From: an uncultured Clostridia bacterium
GTDB taxonomy: Bacteria > Bacillota > Clostridia > Christensenellales > UBA3700
DNA: 58,987 nt
Reading direction: 5' to 3'
NCBI GenBank assembly: GCA_947246685.1
Contig: CAMXSN010000008.1
Location: forward strand, 1-58,987
Positions 52,682-58,987 of the stretch are shown one piece after another; position 1 is the stretch's first letter; each line of letters starts with the position of its first letter. Below the pieces are notes generated by a model that saw only the letters and a program-made list of their open reading frames with translations, was not told where the DNA came from and did not search any database. The translations under genes were made by a program, and so were the position numbers.

Positions 52682-53494
52682 TTATTCGTCTAGCTCTATA
52701 GCTATCTTGTATACTTCGTCTTTGGCGACGCCGTTGTCTTTGGCGACCTGCTTTATCGCCGACTTTTTGTCAACGCCGCCGTTAATAAGTCGAACAAGCT
52801 GCTCCTTAAGACTGCCAATAGGCGCGACTTCTTTCTTATCGGCGCACTCCACTATCACCACATACTCGCCTCTCGGATTTTCCTGCCGCCCCTGCGAGAG
52901 AAAAGCGGAGATATGTTGTTCGTGTATTTTGGTGATTTCTCTGACTATATGCAACTTCCTTTCTCCCAAAAAGTTGTACAAATAGTCTATATCTCTGTTG
53001 ACGTCATATGGCGAACAGTAAAAAACCAACGACGTCGGAACGTCTTTGAACTGCGCCAAAAGCTCGTCTCTGTCTCTATTTTTTTCGGGCAAAAAACCTA
53101 TAAAAGTAAAAATCTGCCTGCGTATTCCGCTGAGCGCAATTGCGGAAGTCAGCGCCGTCGGGCCGGGAACCACGGTTATATCCGCGCCCTTTTCCCTTAA
53201 AATATCCACAACTATTGCGCCGGGATCGGAAATAGCAGGCATACCGGCGTCTGTGATAAGCGCTACGTCCTTGCCTTGACACAGCATAGCAAAAATTTTA
53301 TCGGCGCTTTCTCTTTCATTGTATTTGTGACAGGCAAAAAGCTGTTTCTTTATATTAAAATAATTAAGAAGTTTGAGAGAATGGCGCGTGTCTTCGCAAG
53401 CAATGGCGTCAACGCTCTGCAGCGTATCCAAAGCTCTTTGACTGATATCTCCCAGATTGCCTATGGGCGTTCCTACCAAAAAAAGCGTCGCCAT
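52682..53494 (-). CDS. rsmI: 16S rRNA 2'-O-ribose C1402 methyltransferase
   Basis: SAM-dependent methylation of 16S rRNA C1402 in the decoding centre. N-terminal LFLVGTPIGNLGDISQRALDTL and ACEDTRHS, then DAGMPAISDPG and PGPTALTSAIALSG, are the tetrapyrrole-methylase fold hallmarks of RsmI. 270 residues is normal; the C-terminal helical part (GGVDKKSAIKQVAKDNGVAKDEVY) is complete. AAGGAG precedes the ATG. Confidence 0.95.
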   Translation of the reverse strand: MATLFLVGTPIGNLGDISQRALDTLQSVDAIACEDTRHSLKLLNYFNIKKQLFACHKYNERESADKIFAMLCQGKDVALITDAGMPAISDPGAIVVDILREKGADITVVPGPTALTSAIALSGIRRQIFTFIGFLPEKNRDRDELLAQFKDVPTSLVFYCSPYDVNRDIDYLYNFLGERKLHIVREITKIHEQHISAFLSQGRQENPRGEYVVIVECADKKEVAPIGSLKEQLVRLINGGVDKKSAIKQVAKDNGVAKDEVYKIAIELDE

Positions 53495-53771
53495 AATCTC
53501 TCCTTTTGTATTCGAATATTAATAATATACCATATATAACGGCAATTGTACACAACTTGAGCGGTCTTTACAAATATCCTGCGGTATGGTATAATTACCC
53601 AGATATTTTTAACAGAAATCTTAGTCAAAACCGTCGGTTTCCGCGATCCGGCAAATTAATTTGGGGCATCGCATAACAGTCCTTTTTAATTCGTTTCAAT
53701 GCCCCCAATCAATACAGTACAATGCACTGCAACAGCAGAATTTTACAGTGCTTTATACTACAATTAAAATT

Positions 53772-53984
53772 ATGATAAACGTCGAAGTCGGGAAAAGATT
53801 GAAGGAATGTCGCAAGTCAAACAAGCTTACTCAAAGGGAGATAAGTCAACAGTTGGGTATAGTCATTCAACAATATCAAACCTATGAAAGCGGTCGCTAT
53901 CAACTGGACTATGAGAAGCTGGTAAAAGTCTGCAAAATCCTCAACGTATCCGCCGATTATCTGTTGGGTATATCAGAAGTTTGA
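53772..53984 (+). CDS. XRE-family small DNA-binding protein
   Basis: 70-residue helix-turn-helix: VGKRLKECRKSNKLTQREISQQLGIVIQQYQTYESGRYQLDYEKL, the Cro/C1 fold, with a C-terminal dimer tail ADYLLGIS. Start 53772 (MINVEV) has no ribosome-binding site; a -10-like TATACT lies about 15 bases before, so it may be leaderless. The second XRE gene lies 79 bases downstream. With no toxin gene nearby, this pair is probably a stand-alone switch. Confidence 0.85.
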   Translation: MINVEVGKRLKECRKSNKLTQREISQQLGIVIQQYQTYESGRYQLDYEKLVKVCKILNVSADYLLGISEV

Positions 53985-54008
53985 AATTTTTATATGCTTT
54001 TATTATAG

Positions 54009-54048
54009 TACGCTAATCGCGTATTGTCAACGCATTTCGCGTATACGC
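54009..54048. promoter_or_regulatory. Twin GCGTA/TACGC operators before the second XRE gene
   Basis: TACGC-TAATC-GCGTA (54009-54023) and the perfect palindrome GCGTATACGC (54039-54048), with a further GCG/CGC half near 54030. They sit between the two XRE genes just upstream of a TATAAT (54052-54057), the place of an autoregulatory operator. Confidence 0.55.
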
Positions 54049-54063
54049 CGTTATAATTTTAGT

Positions 54064-54267
54064 ATGGTGATCAACACAAGACTCAAAGAATTAAGAACGG
54101 AAAGACGCTTAACCCAAAAACAGGTCGCCGACGCCCTGCGCATTTCCTCAACCGCATATGCCGGTTATGAACAAGGCTATCGCGAACCGAATATTCAAAC
54201 GCTTATATCGCTGTGCAAATTTTTTGAAGTGACGTCGGATTATTTAATAGGATTGTCGGATATCTGA
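54064..54267 (+). CDS. XRE-family small DNA-binding protein
   Basis: 67 residues: LKELRTERRLTQKQVADALRISSTAYAGYEQGYREPNIQTLISLCKFF, Cro/C1 fold, tail DYLIGLSDI similar to the protein before it. No ribosome-binding site; TATAAT ends six bases before the ATG, so the message would start at or next to the ATG (leaderless). The pair of related repressors with operators between suggests a bistable or mutually repressing circuit. Confidence 0.85.
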   Translation: MVINTRLKELRTERRLTQKQVADALRISSTAYAGYEQGYREPNIQTLISLCKFFEVTSDYLIGLSDI

Positions 54268-54456
54268 CTGTTTATCAAGTCATAGAGAAAACGTAATTAT
54301 TCCCGATACGTGTCGCAAAAACTCGAATAAACTCGCCCGTATTGTCCATTATTTTAATTATATTTAGCTAATCACTTCTTTTTGCGTGCCGAAATTGTCA
54401 AATAAGTTGAATTTTTGATTTCTTTTGTATTTTTACATATTTTTAATCCAAAACAC

Positions 54457-54485
54457 TTGTAACACAAACATCCATATGTTATTAT
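54457..54485 (+). promoter_or_regulatory. Promoter of the unknown protein at 54565
   Basis: TTGTAA (54457-54462), 17 bases, TATTAT (54480-54485). The remaining 54268-54456 sequence is AT-rich with no gene. Confidence 0.5.
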
Positions 54486-54564
54486 ATTATCGTTAGAAAA
54501 CAATTCGATTTGTAATTTCTTTAATTCCCTATCAAACATAAATTATTAATTTGGAGATTTCGCT

Positions 54565-54957
54565 ATGCCTACCTCTATTGATTTTGATTTGCACTTTTTA
54601 GCCAAAAAAGCAAAATGCAGATTAAACTGCAAAAAACAGTATTCTATGTCGGACGGATTGTCCCCTCTCGCCTTGAGAAACAAGGAAAAAGCCAATTCGG
54701 ACTACTACAAAGTAGTAAAAATGCTAATAAGCAAAGAAACCATATATGACCCGATATCGCGTCTTATAGGAAAAGATTTGTCCAGCATACCTGATTCAGC
54801 CGAAAAACAACGTATTGTTTTGGAGACTTGCAATATGTTTATGCTTATGCGTCAAAGATTTAAGCGTAATCTGCTAGTTGCGTTGAGAGAAGGTAAACAT
54901 TACGTATATAAGGACGTCGAAGTAGCGCCCAAAGAGATATTATCTAAATTACATTAA
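54565..54957 (+). CDS. Small helical protein, unknown
   Basis: 130 residues, lysine-rich and mainly alpha-helical, no signal peptide, no membrane segment. A CRLNCKK pair and the end RQRFKRNLLVALREGKHYVYKDVEV stand out, but I recognise no family. GGAG precedes the ATG, a promoter and a terminator enclose it, so it is a real single-gene unit. It might be nucleic-acid-binding by charge; that is guesswork. Confidence 0.7.
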   Translation: MPTSIDFDLHFLAKKAKCRLNCKKQYSMSDGLSPLALRNKEKANSDYYKVVKMLISKETIYDPISRLIGKDLSSIPDSAEKQRIVLETCNMFMLMRQRFKRNLLVALREGKHYVYKDVEVAPKEILSKLH

Positions 54958-54983
54958 TCGAATCGCATTAACAATAGTTATCT

Positions 54984-55017
54984 AAATCCGCCCTGATTAT
55001 CATTGGGGCGGATTTTT
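54984..55017 (+). terminator. Terminator after the 54565 gene
   Basis: AAATCCGCCC (54984-54993) pairs with GGGCGGATTT (55006-55015), followed by TTTTT overlap. Confidence 0.8.
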
Positions 55018-55062
55018 GTACAAAATTCGACAATATCAAAAATGATTTTTGTACAAAATTCG
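55011..55062. repeat. Two exact copies of GATTTTTGTACAAAATTCG
   Basis: 19-base copies at 55011-55029 and 55044-55062, 33 bases apart; each contains the palindrome TTTTGTACAAAA. The first overlaps the terminator T-run. Confidence 0.6.
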
Positions 55063-55147
55063 CCATCGGCAATTATATTGCGACTTTTGAATATAATTTT
55101 CTATGATTTGCGAATAAATTTTCCCATTTTTGACATATTTTTACACA

Positions 55148-55201
55148 ACAAACAAGCGCCCTTCGGATTTAACCGAAAGACGCCTGTTTGTAAGTTGTGT
55201 G
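55148..55201. terminator. Long hairpin after the RsgI-like lipoprotein gene
   Basis: A 19-pair stem with only G-U exceptions: ACAAACAAGCGCCCTTCGG (55148-55166) against 55183-55201. No T-run on minus, so the terminator role is inferred from position. Confidence 0.5.
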
Positions 55202-55219
55202 GGATTAGGTTATGTCTGA

Positions 55220-56641
55220 TTATGCTTTGTCTTTTAGACTTTCAAGCCTTTGTTGTTTAAGCGATTGCAACTCGCTCTGCGCTTGCTTGGCGGCATCGTC
55301 AATAGCTTTGTTGCACTGCGCGAAAGCGTCGTCTAATTGCGCCACGGCTTTTTGCTGAGCTAAAACAATCTGCTCTTTTTGCTCATTGCTGAGCGAAGCG
55401 TCCATCTTCTCTTTTGTCGTCTGAGCTTTTTGCTTGAGAGTAATTGCCAATTGCTCTAAATCTTCGAGTGTGTAGTCGGACGTAATATCCACTCCTTCGA
55501 TTTGTTTAAGCCCTGCTATCACTGCCTGAATTTGGGTTATGATTTCGCTTTCAAGAGGTTTATCCTCAATCTGCGCTTTGTATTCCTCAAGCTTGGCAGC
55601 TACGCCGTCGAGTTGCGCTTTTATCTGCTCAACCGTTTCGTTTGCGCTGTTCTTTACTAATTTATCGATATACTGGCTGATACTTTCAACCGTAACTTTG
55701 CCGTCAGCGTCTTTGAGCTTTTCGACGTCGACTCCGAGTTGCTTAGCAATCTCGAGAACCTGCTGGTCGTCCAAAGCCTTATCCGCAGCGTTTTGTGCGT
55801 ATCTCAAAGTCTCTGCGAGTCCGTCCAACGCCACAGCAGCCGTACTCAATCCTCCGTACTGCACCGTTGCCAATCCGCCTTCAACCAAACCTTTGTATTC
55901 GACGTACTTGGCGAGATAAGTTATTTCCTCAGCCGCAACTACCGCGGATCTATACGCATATTCTGCGACGGCCTTTGCCTGTTCGAAGGCTTGAGTAGAG
56001 TAACTTTCCAGATTATCGTAAGCTGAGTCTACGATTCCCAGCAACTCTTCATTGGACATCTTAACGGCTTCATCCGTACTCAACGTCCAATCGCATACCA
56101 TAGCGCTGTTGATCAATTTAAGTTTGCCTGCGGTCAAATTTTGATAATTCTCATCGCCGGGATGAGCGTCTTTGAGCTTGGCAAGTTGATAATTGAGCAT
56201 GAACGATCCTTCTTTGTTATAATTGATCTCAAAACTCAGTTTATCGTCCGCGTCGCTAATCGCAATTCCTATTTTCTGATAAATATCGGCGCTGACTTTG
56301 CCGTTGTCTGCCGACACGTCGACGTTTATTCCGCTGTTATCCTTTGTAATATATTGCATCTTTACGGCAAGATCTATGATTTTTTTGCTTGCCTCCTCAA
56401 CGTTAAGCCCTACGAGGTTTTCTCCGTAAAGCATTACGAGAGCGTCTTCATTCTCGCATTTGTAAGAAATTACGTTCTCATTTTGATCAAGCACGAGTTG
56501 GATTGAAGGATTAATCTCCATAGATACGAAGCTTGTAGGCACAGGCTCGGTCGTATCGGAAAAATCGCATCCCGCAAATACTGCGACAGCGCTTAATAAT
56601 ATTAAAGCTATCAGCACAGACGCCGTGATTTTTCTTTTCAT
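55220..56641 (-). CDS. Lipoprotein with RsgI-like domain and coiled coil
   Basis: 473 residues. Lipoprotein signal ends VFAGC (Cys25). Residues about 38-75, SFVSMEINPSIQLVLDQNENVISYKCENEDALVML, follow the periplasmic middle domain of RsgI-type anti-sigma factors (VSxxINPSIELxxNxxxxVxxxKxxN). The rest is an Ala/Gln/Lys-rich alpha-helical coiled coil (about 200-470). RsgI proteins are membrane-spanning; this one is lipid-anchored without a cytoplasmic anti-sigma part, and no sigma-I gene is adjacent. Its role is unknown, perhaps polysaccharide-linked sensing or envelope scaffolding. Confidence 0.75.
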   Translation of the reverse strand: MKRKITASVLIALILLSAVAVFAGCDFSDTTEPVPTSFVSMEINPSIQLVLDQNENVISYKCENEDALVMLYGENLVGLNVEEASKKIIDLAVKMQYITKDNSGINVDVSADNGKVSADIYQKIGIAISDADDKLSFEINYNKEGSFMLNYQLAKLKDAHPGDENYQNLTAGKLKLINSAMVCDWTLSTDEAVKMSNEELLGIVDSAYDNLESYSTQAFEQAKAVAEYAYRSAVVAAEEITYLAKYVEYKGLVEGGLATVQYGGLSTAAVALDGLAETLRYAQNAADKALDDQQVLEIAKQLGVDVEKLKDADGKVTVESISQYIDKLVKNSANETVEQIKAQLDGVAAKLEEYKAQIEDKPLESEIITQIQAVIAGLKQIEGVDITSDYTLEDLEQLAITLKQKAQTTKEKMDASLSNEQKEQIVLAQQKAVAQLDDAFAQCNKAIDDAAKQAQSELQSLKQQRLESLKDKA

Positions 56642-56783
56642 AATTGGCTCTCCTTTTTAGTCGTTTCACATATTAAACTTTTAAGGCAAGGTAATTATTG
56701 GCAAATATTGAAATTTTTCAAAAATTTTTTCAAAACGTTTTTTCTTTGAATATTCAAAAAAATAAGTTGAGAACTAATTTAAT

Positions 56784-56812
56784 TTGACACACTGAGAATA
56801 CGGATATATAAT
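56784..56812 (+). promoter_or_regulatory. Promoter of the cobalamin-riboswitch operon
   Basis: TTGACA (56784-56789), 17 bases, TATAAT (56807-56812): perfect consensus. Confidence 0.85.
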
Positions 56813-56850
56813 ATTAAAGGTCTATATTGAACCGACAAAGCTTAATACGC

Positions 56851-57012
56851 ATTGCAAGGTTGTTTTAGCGCACGCTATACATTAAAAAGGGAACGGTGTG
56901 AAAATCTCCGACAGCCCCCGCTACTGTAACGGCTACGAACGTTCGTTATCACTGAGAAATCGGGAAGAGAACGCTAGGCTTGAAGCCGTAAGTCAGGAGA
57001 CCTGCCTGCAAT
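56851..57012 (+). promoter_or_regulatory. Cobalamin riboswitch
   Basis: P1 pairs ATTGCA (56851-56856) with TGCAAT (57007-57012). Core elements are in order: GGGAACGGTGTGAAAATC, GCCCCCGCTACTGTAACGG (B12 box region), the L5/L13-type ACTGAGAAA and GGGAAG, and AGTCAGGAGACCTGCC. Binds a cobalamin and, with the following terminator, shuts off the two genes downstream when B12 is plentiful. Confidence 0.9.
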
Positions 57013-57060
57013 ATCGCTCGAATTGATTTCGGTGGGAGATCAGGTCGTTTATATCTTTTG

Positions 57061-57082
57061 CCCGCCCTTGCGGGTATTTTTT
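57061..57082 (+). terminator. Terminator of the cobalamin riboswitch
   Basis: CCCGC-CCTT-GCGGG followed by TATTTTTT, about 50 bases past the aptamer. Confidence 0.85.
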
Positions 57083-57223
57083 GTATCCGCGCTCTTTCCG
57101 TCGACAAACTCGTACTGCTTTGCGGTAAAATATACATATTAAATAAGACCGCCTGTCGAAATGCACGGAAACAATTACTTCCTGTAAATAAACAAAAAGC
57201 CCATACGGCTAAAGGAGCTACGT

Positions 57224-57685
57224 ATGAAAAAAACCGCAAAACTACTTATCGTATTATCCGTTATCGTCGCCTTGTCGGCATGTCTTTTTGCATGCACGGA
57301 CAACGTGGATACTTCTGGCAATATGACTTTGGTAATCCTAGACGGCGACAATGCAAAAGAATATTCCGTCGATCTGTCAAATATCCCTTCGGGCGAGAAC
57401 AAAAGCTCGGGACTATTTGCCGTGCTGGACTATCTCAAAGACAAAGGCGAACTCACCTACACCGCAAATCCCGACGGATTCCTTACGCAAGTAAACGATA
57501 TCAAGCCTAGCGGCAACGTCTATATTTATCTATATACCGACGTTGAGAAAGATATCAACGTAGGAGCCTATGCGACGACAATTGAATACAAAAACAAGAC
57601 TTACACCGACAGCATAAGCGGCGCAAAGGATATGACAATCAAAGACGGCTGCACGATAATAATAACCACAATCGTTTTCGGATGA
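57224..57685 (+). CDS. DUF4430 lipoprotein, B12-regulated
   Basis: 153 residues: lipoprotein signal ending LFAC (Cys24), then a single DUF4430 domain (SSGLFAVLDYLKDKGEL...PSGNVYIYLYTDVEKD). DUF4430 resembles the C-terminal beta domain of transcobalamin/intrinsic factor; with the cobalamin riboswitch directly upstream, a role in capturing cobalamin or a precursor at the cell surface is likely (inference). AAGGAG precedes the ATG. It overlaps the ECF gene start (ATGA). Confidence 0.85.
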   Translation: MKKTAKLLIVLSVIVALSACLFACTDNVDTSGNMTLVILDGDNAKEYSVDLSNIPSGENKSSGLFAVLDYLKDKGELTYTANPDGFLTQVNDIKPSGNVYIYLYTDVEKDINVGAYATTIEYKNKTYTDSISGAKDMTIKDGCTIIITTIVFG

Positions 57686-58275
57686 ATAATTCTCTTCACC
57701 GCACACGCGCGCAAAAAATCGCGCTCATAGCGCTTATGACCGCGACGATAGAAGGCGGCAAACTCGCATTGGCGTATATTCCCAACGTAGAGATAGTCAC
57801 CTTGTTGATAGGCGTATTCTCGTTCTCTTTCGGATTAGCGGGCATTGCCGCAACGTACTTTTTCGTCGCGATAGAATGTCTTATCTGGGGAATAAATACT
57901 TGGGTAGCAACGTACGTAATTTATTGGCCGTCGGTCGCAATTGTATTTGCAATTTTGGGCAGATACGGCGTAAGAAATAGATTAATCGCTACTGCGTGCG
58001 CAGTGACGCTGACAGCGTTTTTCGGCGTACTCAGTTCTCTGGTCGACACAGGACTTTTGACGGGATTTTTTAAGGACTTTTGGAAAAGATTTTCCATAAT
58101 ATACGTGCGCGGAATCGTCTTCTACGTCATTCAGGCAGTATGCAACTTTGCGCTCTTCTTGGGAATTTTCCGACCTGCAGTTGATTTTATCGACAGGGTT
58201 TGCCCAAATAAATTCAAAATCCGAAAAGCAGTAAACAGAAAGTTGAACGAAAACGATCTTCGCCCAAATCAGTAA
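57682..58275 (+). CDS. ECF transporter S component, B12-regulated
   Basis: 197 residues with six membrane helices and the RTRAQKIALIALMTATIEGGKLALAYIPNVE start, where an Ala-rich first helix contacts EcfT. S components bind the vitamin and share EcfA/A'/T from elsewhere. The cobalamin riboswitch and DUF4430 partner point to cobalamin or a corrinoid precursor (CblT-like role), not proven. Coupled to the lipoprotein by four-base overlap; ends before a strong terminator. Confidence 0.88.
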   Translation: MNNSLHRTRAQKIALIALMTATIEGGKLALAYIPNVEIVTLLIGVFSFSFGLAGIAATYFFVAIECLIWGINTWVATYVIYWPSVAIVFAILGRYGVRNRLIATACAVTLTAFFGVLSSLVDTGLLTGFFKDFWKRFSIIYVRGIVFYVIQAVCNFALFLGIFRPAVDFIDRVCPNKFKIRKAVNRKLNENDLRPNQ

Positions 58276-58290
58276 ATATCCCTACCAAAC

Positions 58291-58328
58291 AAAATACGGA
58301 CGGCATTATGCCGTCCGTATTTTGTTTT
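58291..58328 (+). terminator. Terminator of the cobalamin operon
   Basis: AAAATACGGACGGCA pairs perfectly over 15 bases with TGCCGTCCGTATTTT, then TTTT. Confidence 0.9.
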
Positions 58329-58464
58329 ATTAAGTAATAGCTCTACGTATAGTATATGCATTGATAAGAAGTACACGGACTTCATTAAGCGGATGAGATA
58401 TTGACGCGATTGACGTTAATAGCATAACGTAGCAATTGCTATTACGCTTTGATAAAGAAGTAAA

Positions 58465-58734
58465 GCGGATGAGATTCTTCGACTACGCTCAGAATGACAT
58501 TGAAATATTTTTTAGTTGAACTAGATTAGTTATTCTTGACTAAGATACTTAACTAATAAGTTCTGTCATATTGAGCGAAGTGTAACGTAGTCGAAATATC
58601 TCATCTTTTTTAATATGTTGAGACCCGTTCGACTTCACTACGTTTCGCTCAGGGTGACATATTTATTGTTCGTTACGATTTTTAGTCCTGTCATATTGAG
58701 CAGAGCGACAGCGCAGTCGAAATATCTCATCCGC
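58465..58734. repeat. Four copies of a TGTCAttnTGAGCG-type interspersed repeat, both orientations
   Basis: Inverted copies at about 58465-58500 and 58622-58660; direct copies at about 58563-58605 and 58688-58734. Each is near 40 bases and built on TGTCATATTGAGC ... GTAGTCGAAATATCTCATC. Adjacent inverted copies can pair into large hairpins. No gene seen. Confidence 0.75.
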
Positions 58735-58749
58735 TTATCTCACACTCAC

Positions 58750-58968
58750 TCTCGAGCGCAAAGATTAGTCCTATATCGCTCCGTGCGACGGTGGTAACCG
58801 AGCGGTGAACTATTCTTTGATTTTATCCTATTATTTTGATACTTTCTCTCGAGCGCGGAGAGTGGTGTGATTTTCGTCCTAGCTAGGATAAACTAATCAA
58901 TCTCACTCTGTCTCGAGCGCGGAGATTAGTTCTATATCGCTCCGTGCGACGGTAACCGAGCGGTGAGC
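58750..58968 (+). repeat. Repeats of CTCGAGCGCGGAGATTAG / CGCTCCGTGCGACGG
   Basis: Full copies at about 58750-58809 and 58911-58968 (about 58 bases, CTATATCGCTCCGTGCGAC then GGTAACCGAGCGGTGA), with a partial copy near 58846. Inner GCTCCGTGCGACGG and CCGTGCG elements form small hairpins. The window ends inside this repeat-rich zone. Confidence 0.7.
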
Positions 58969-58987
58969 GTACTCGCCGTACGTGACC

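Overview
The window is about 59 kb of an AT-leaning (roughly 40% GC by eye), low-GC Gram-positive-type chromosome. CdaA (c-di-AMP synthase), lipoproteins with lipoboxes, an RsgI-like domain, strong GGAGG ribosome-binding sites, TTGACA/TATAAT promoters, riboswitches, an anaerobic sulfatase maturase and a ferredoxin:thioredoxin reductase-type protein all point to an anaerobic member of the Clostridia, probably an uncultured gut lineage. I cannot assign a genus from sequence alone.

Layout. (1) 0.3-12 kb is an ordinary core block, nearly all on the minus strand: MATE exporter, FTR catalytic-chain-like protein, aspartate kinase, DUF1015, CdaA, a membrane-anchored M28-like protein with a ruined metal site, a membrane protein, holA, comEC and pyrophosphatase, then tRNA-Leu(CAA) on plus. 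(2) 12.15-22.1 kb is a very AT-rich accessory island starting at the 3' end of that tRNA. It holds an IS3-family transposase, a defence module (GHKL ATPase fused to a TIR domain, cytosine-5 methyltransferase, Vsr endonuclease), and a second module (two-TM coiled-coil protein plus a BcgI-like R-M pair: nuclease-methylase fusion and specificity subunit). Copies of tRNA 3'-end (T-arm) sequence sit at the module borders, and an 83-nt near-perfect direct repeat flanks module two. (3) 22.1-24.8 kb is a queuosine-precursor operon (queD-queE-folE remnant-queC-queF) behind a promoter, a preQ1-I-like leader and a terminator. It is bracketed by a 59-nt direct repeat that again ends in tRNA T-arm sequence. 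(4) 25-31 kb: two small membrane proteins divergent from a TetR regulator, then a sulfatase, its radical SAM maturase and a TSUP exporter. (5) 31-40 kb: lipoprotein plus ABC transporter, another lipoprotein, a GH36 alpha-galactosidase, a TIR-like/deaminase gene pair and a sodium symporter. (6) 40-43 kb: DUF11 repeat proteins plus a cysteine-rich protein. (7) 43-53.5 kb: SDR, a short alaS lacking the C-Ala domain, a large FtsX-type ABC exporter, OYE-type oxidoreductase, GH110-like beta-helix protein, TetR, rsmI. (8) 53.7-58.3 kb: two small XRE regulators, an unknown protein, an RsgI-like lipoprotein, and a cobalamin-riboswitch operon (DUF4430 lipoprotein plus ECF S component). The last 700 bases are packed with interspersed repeats.

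The most interesting content is the island at 12-25 kb: three functional cassettes strung between fragments of tRNA 3' ends, with no integrase visible, and within it the GHKL-TIR/Dcm/Vsr set, which looks like modification-linked immunity in which an NAD-destroying TIR effector replaces a restriction nuclease.
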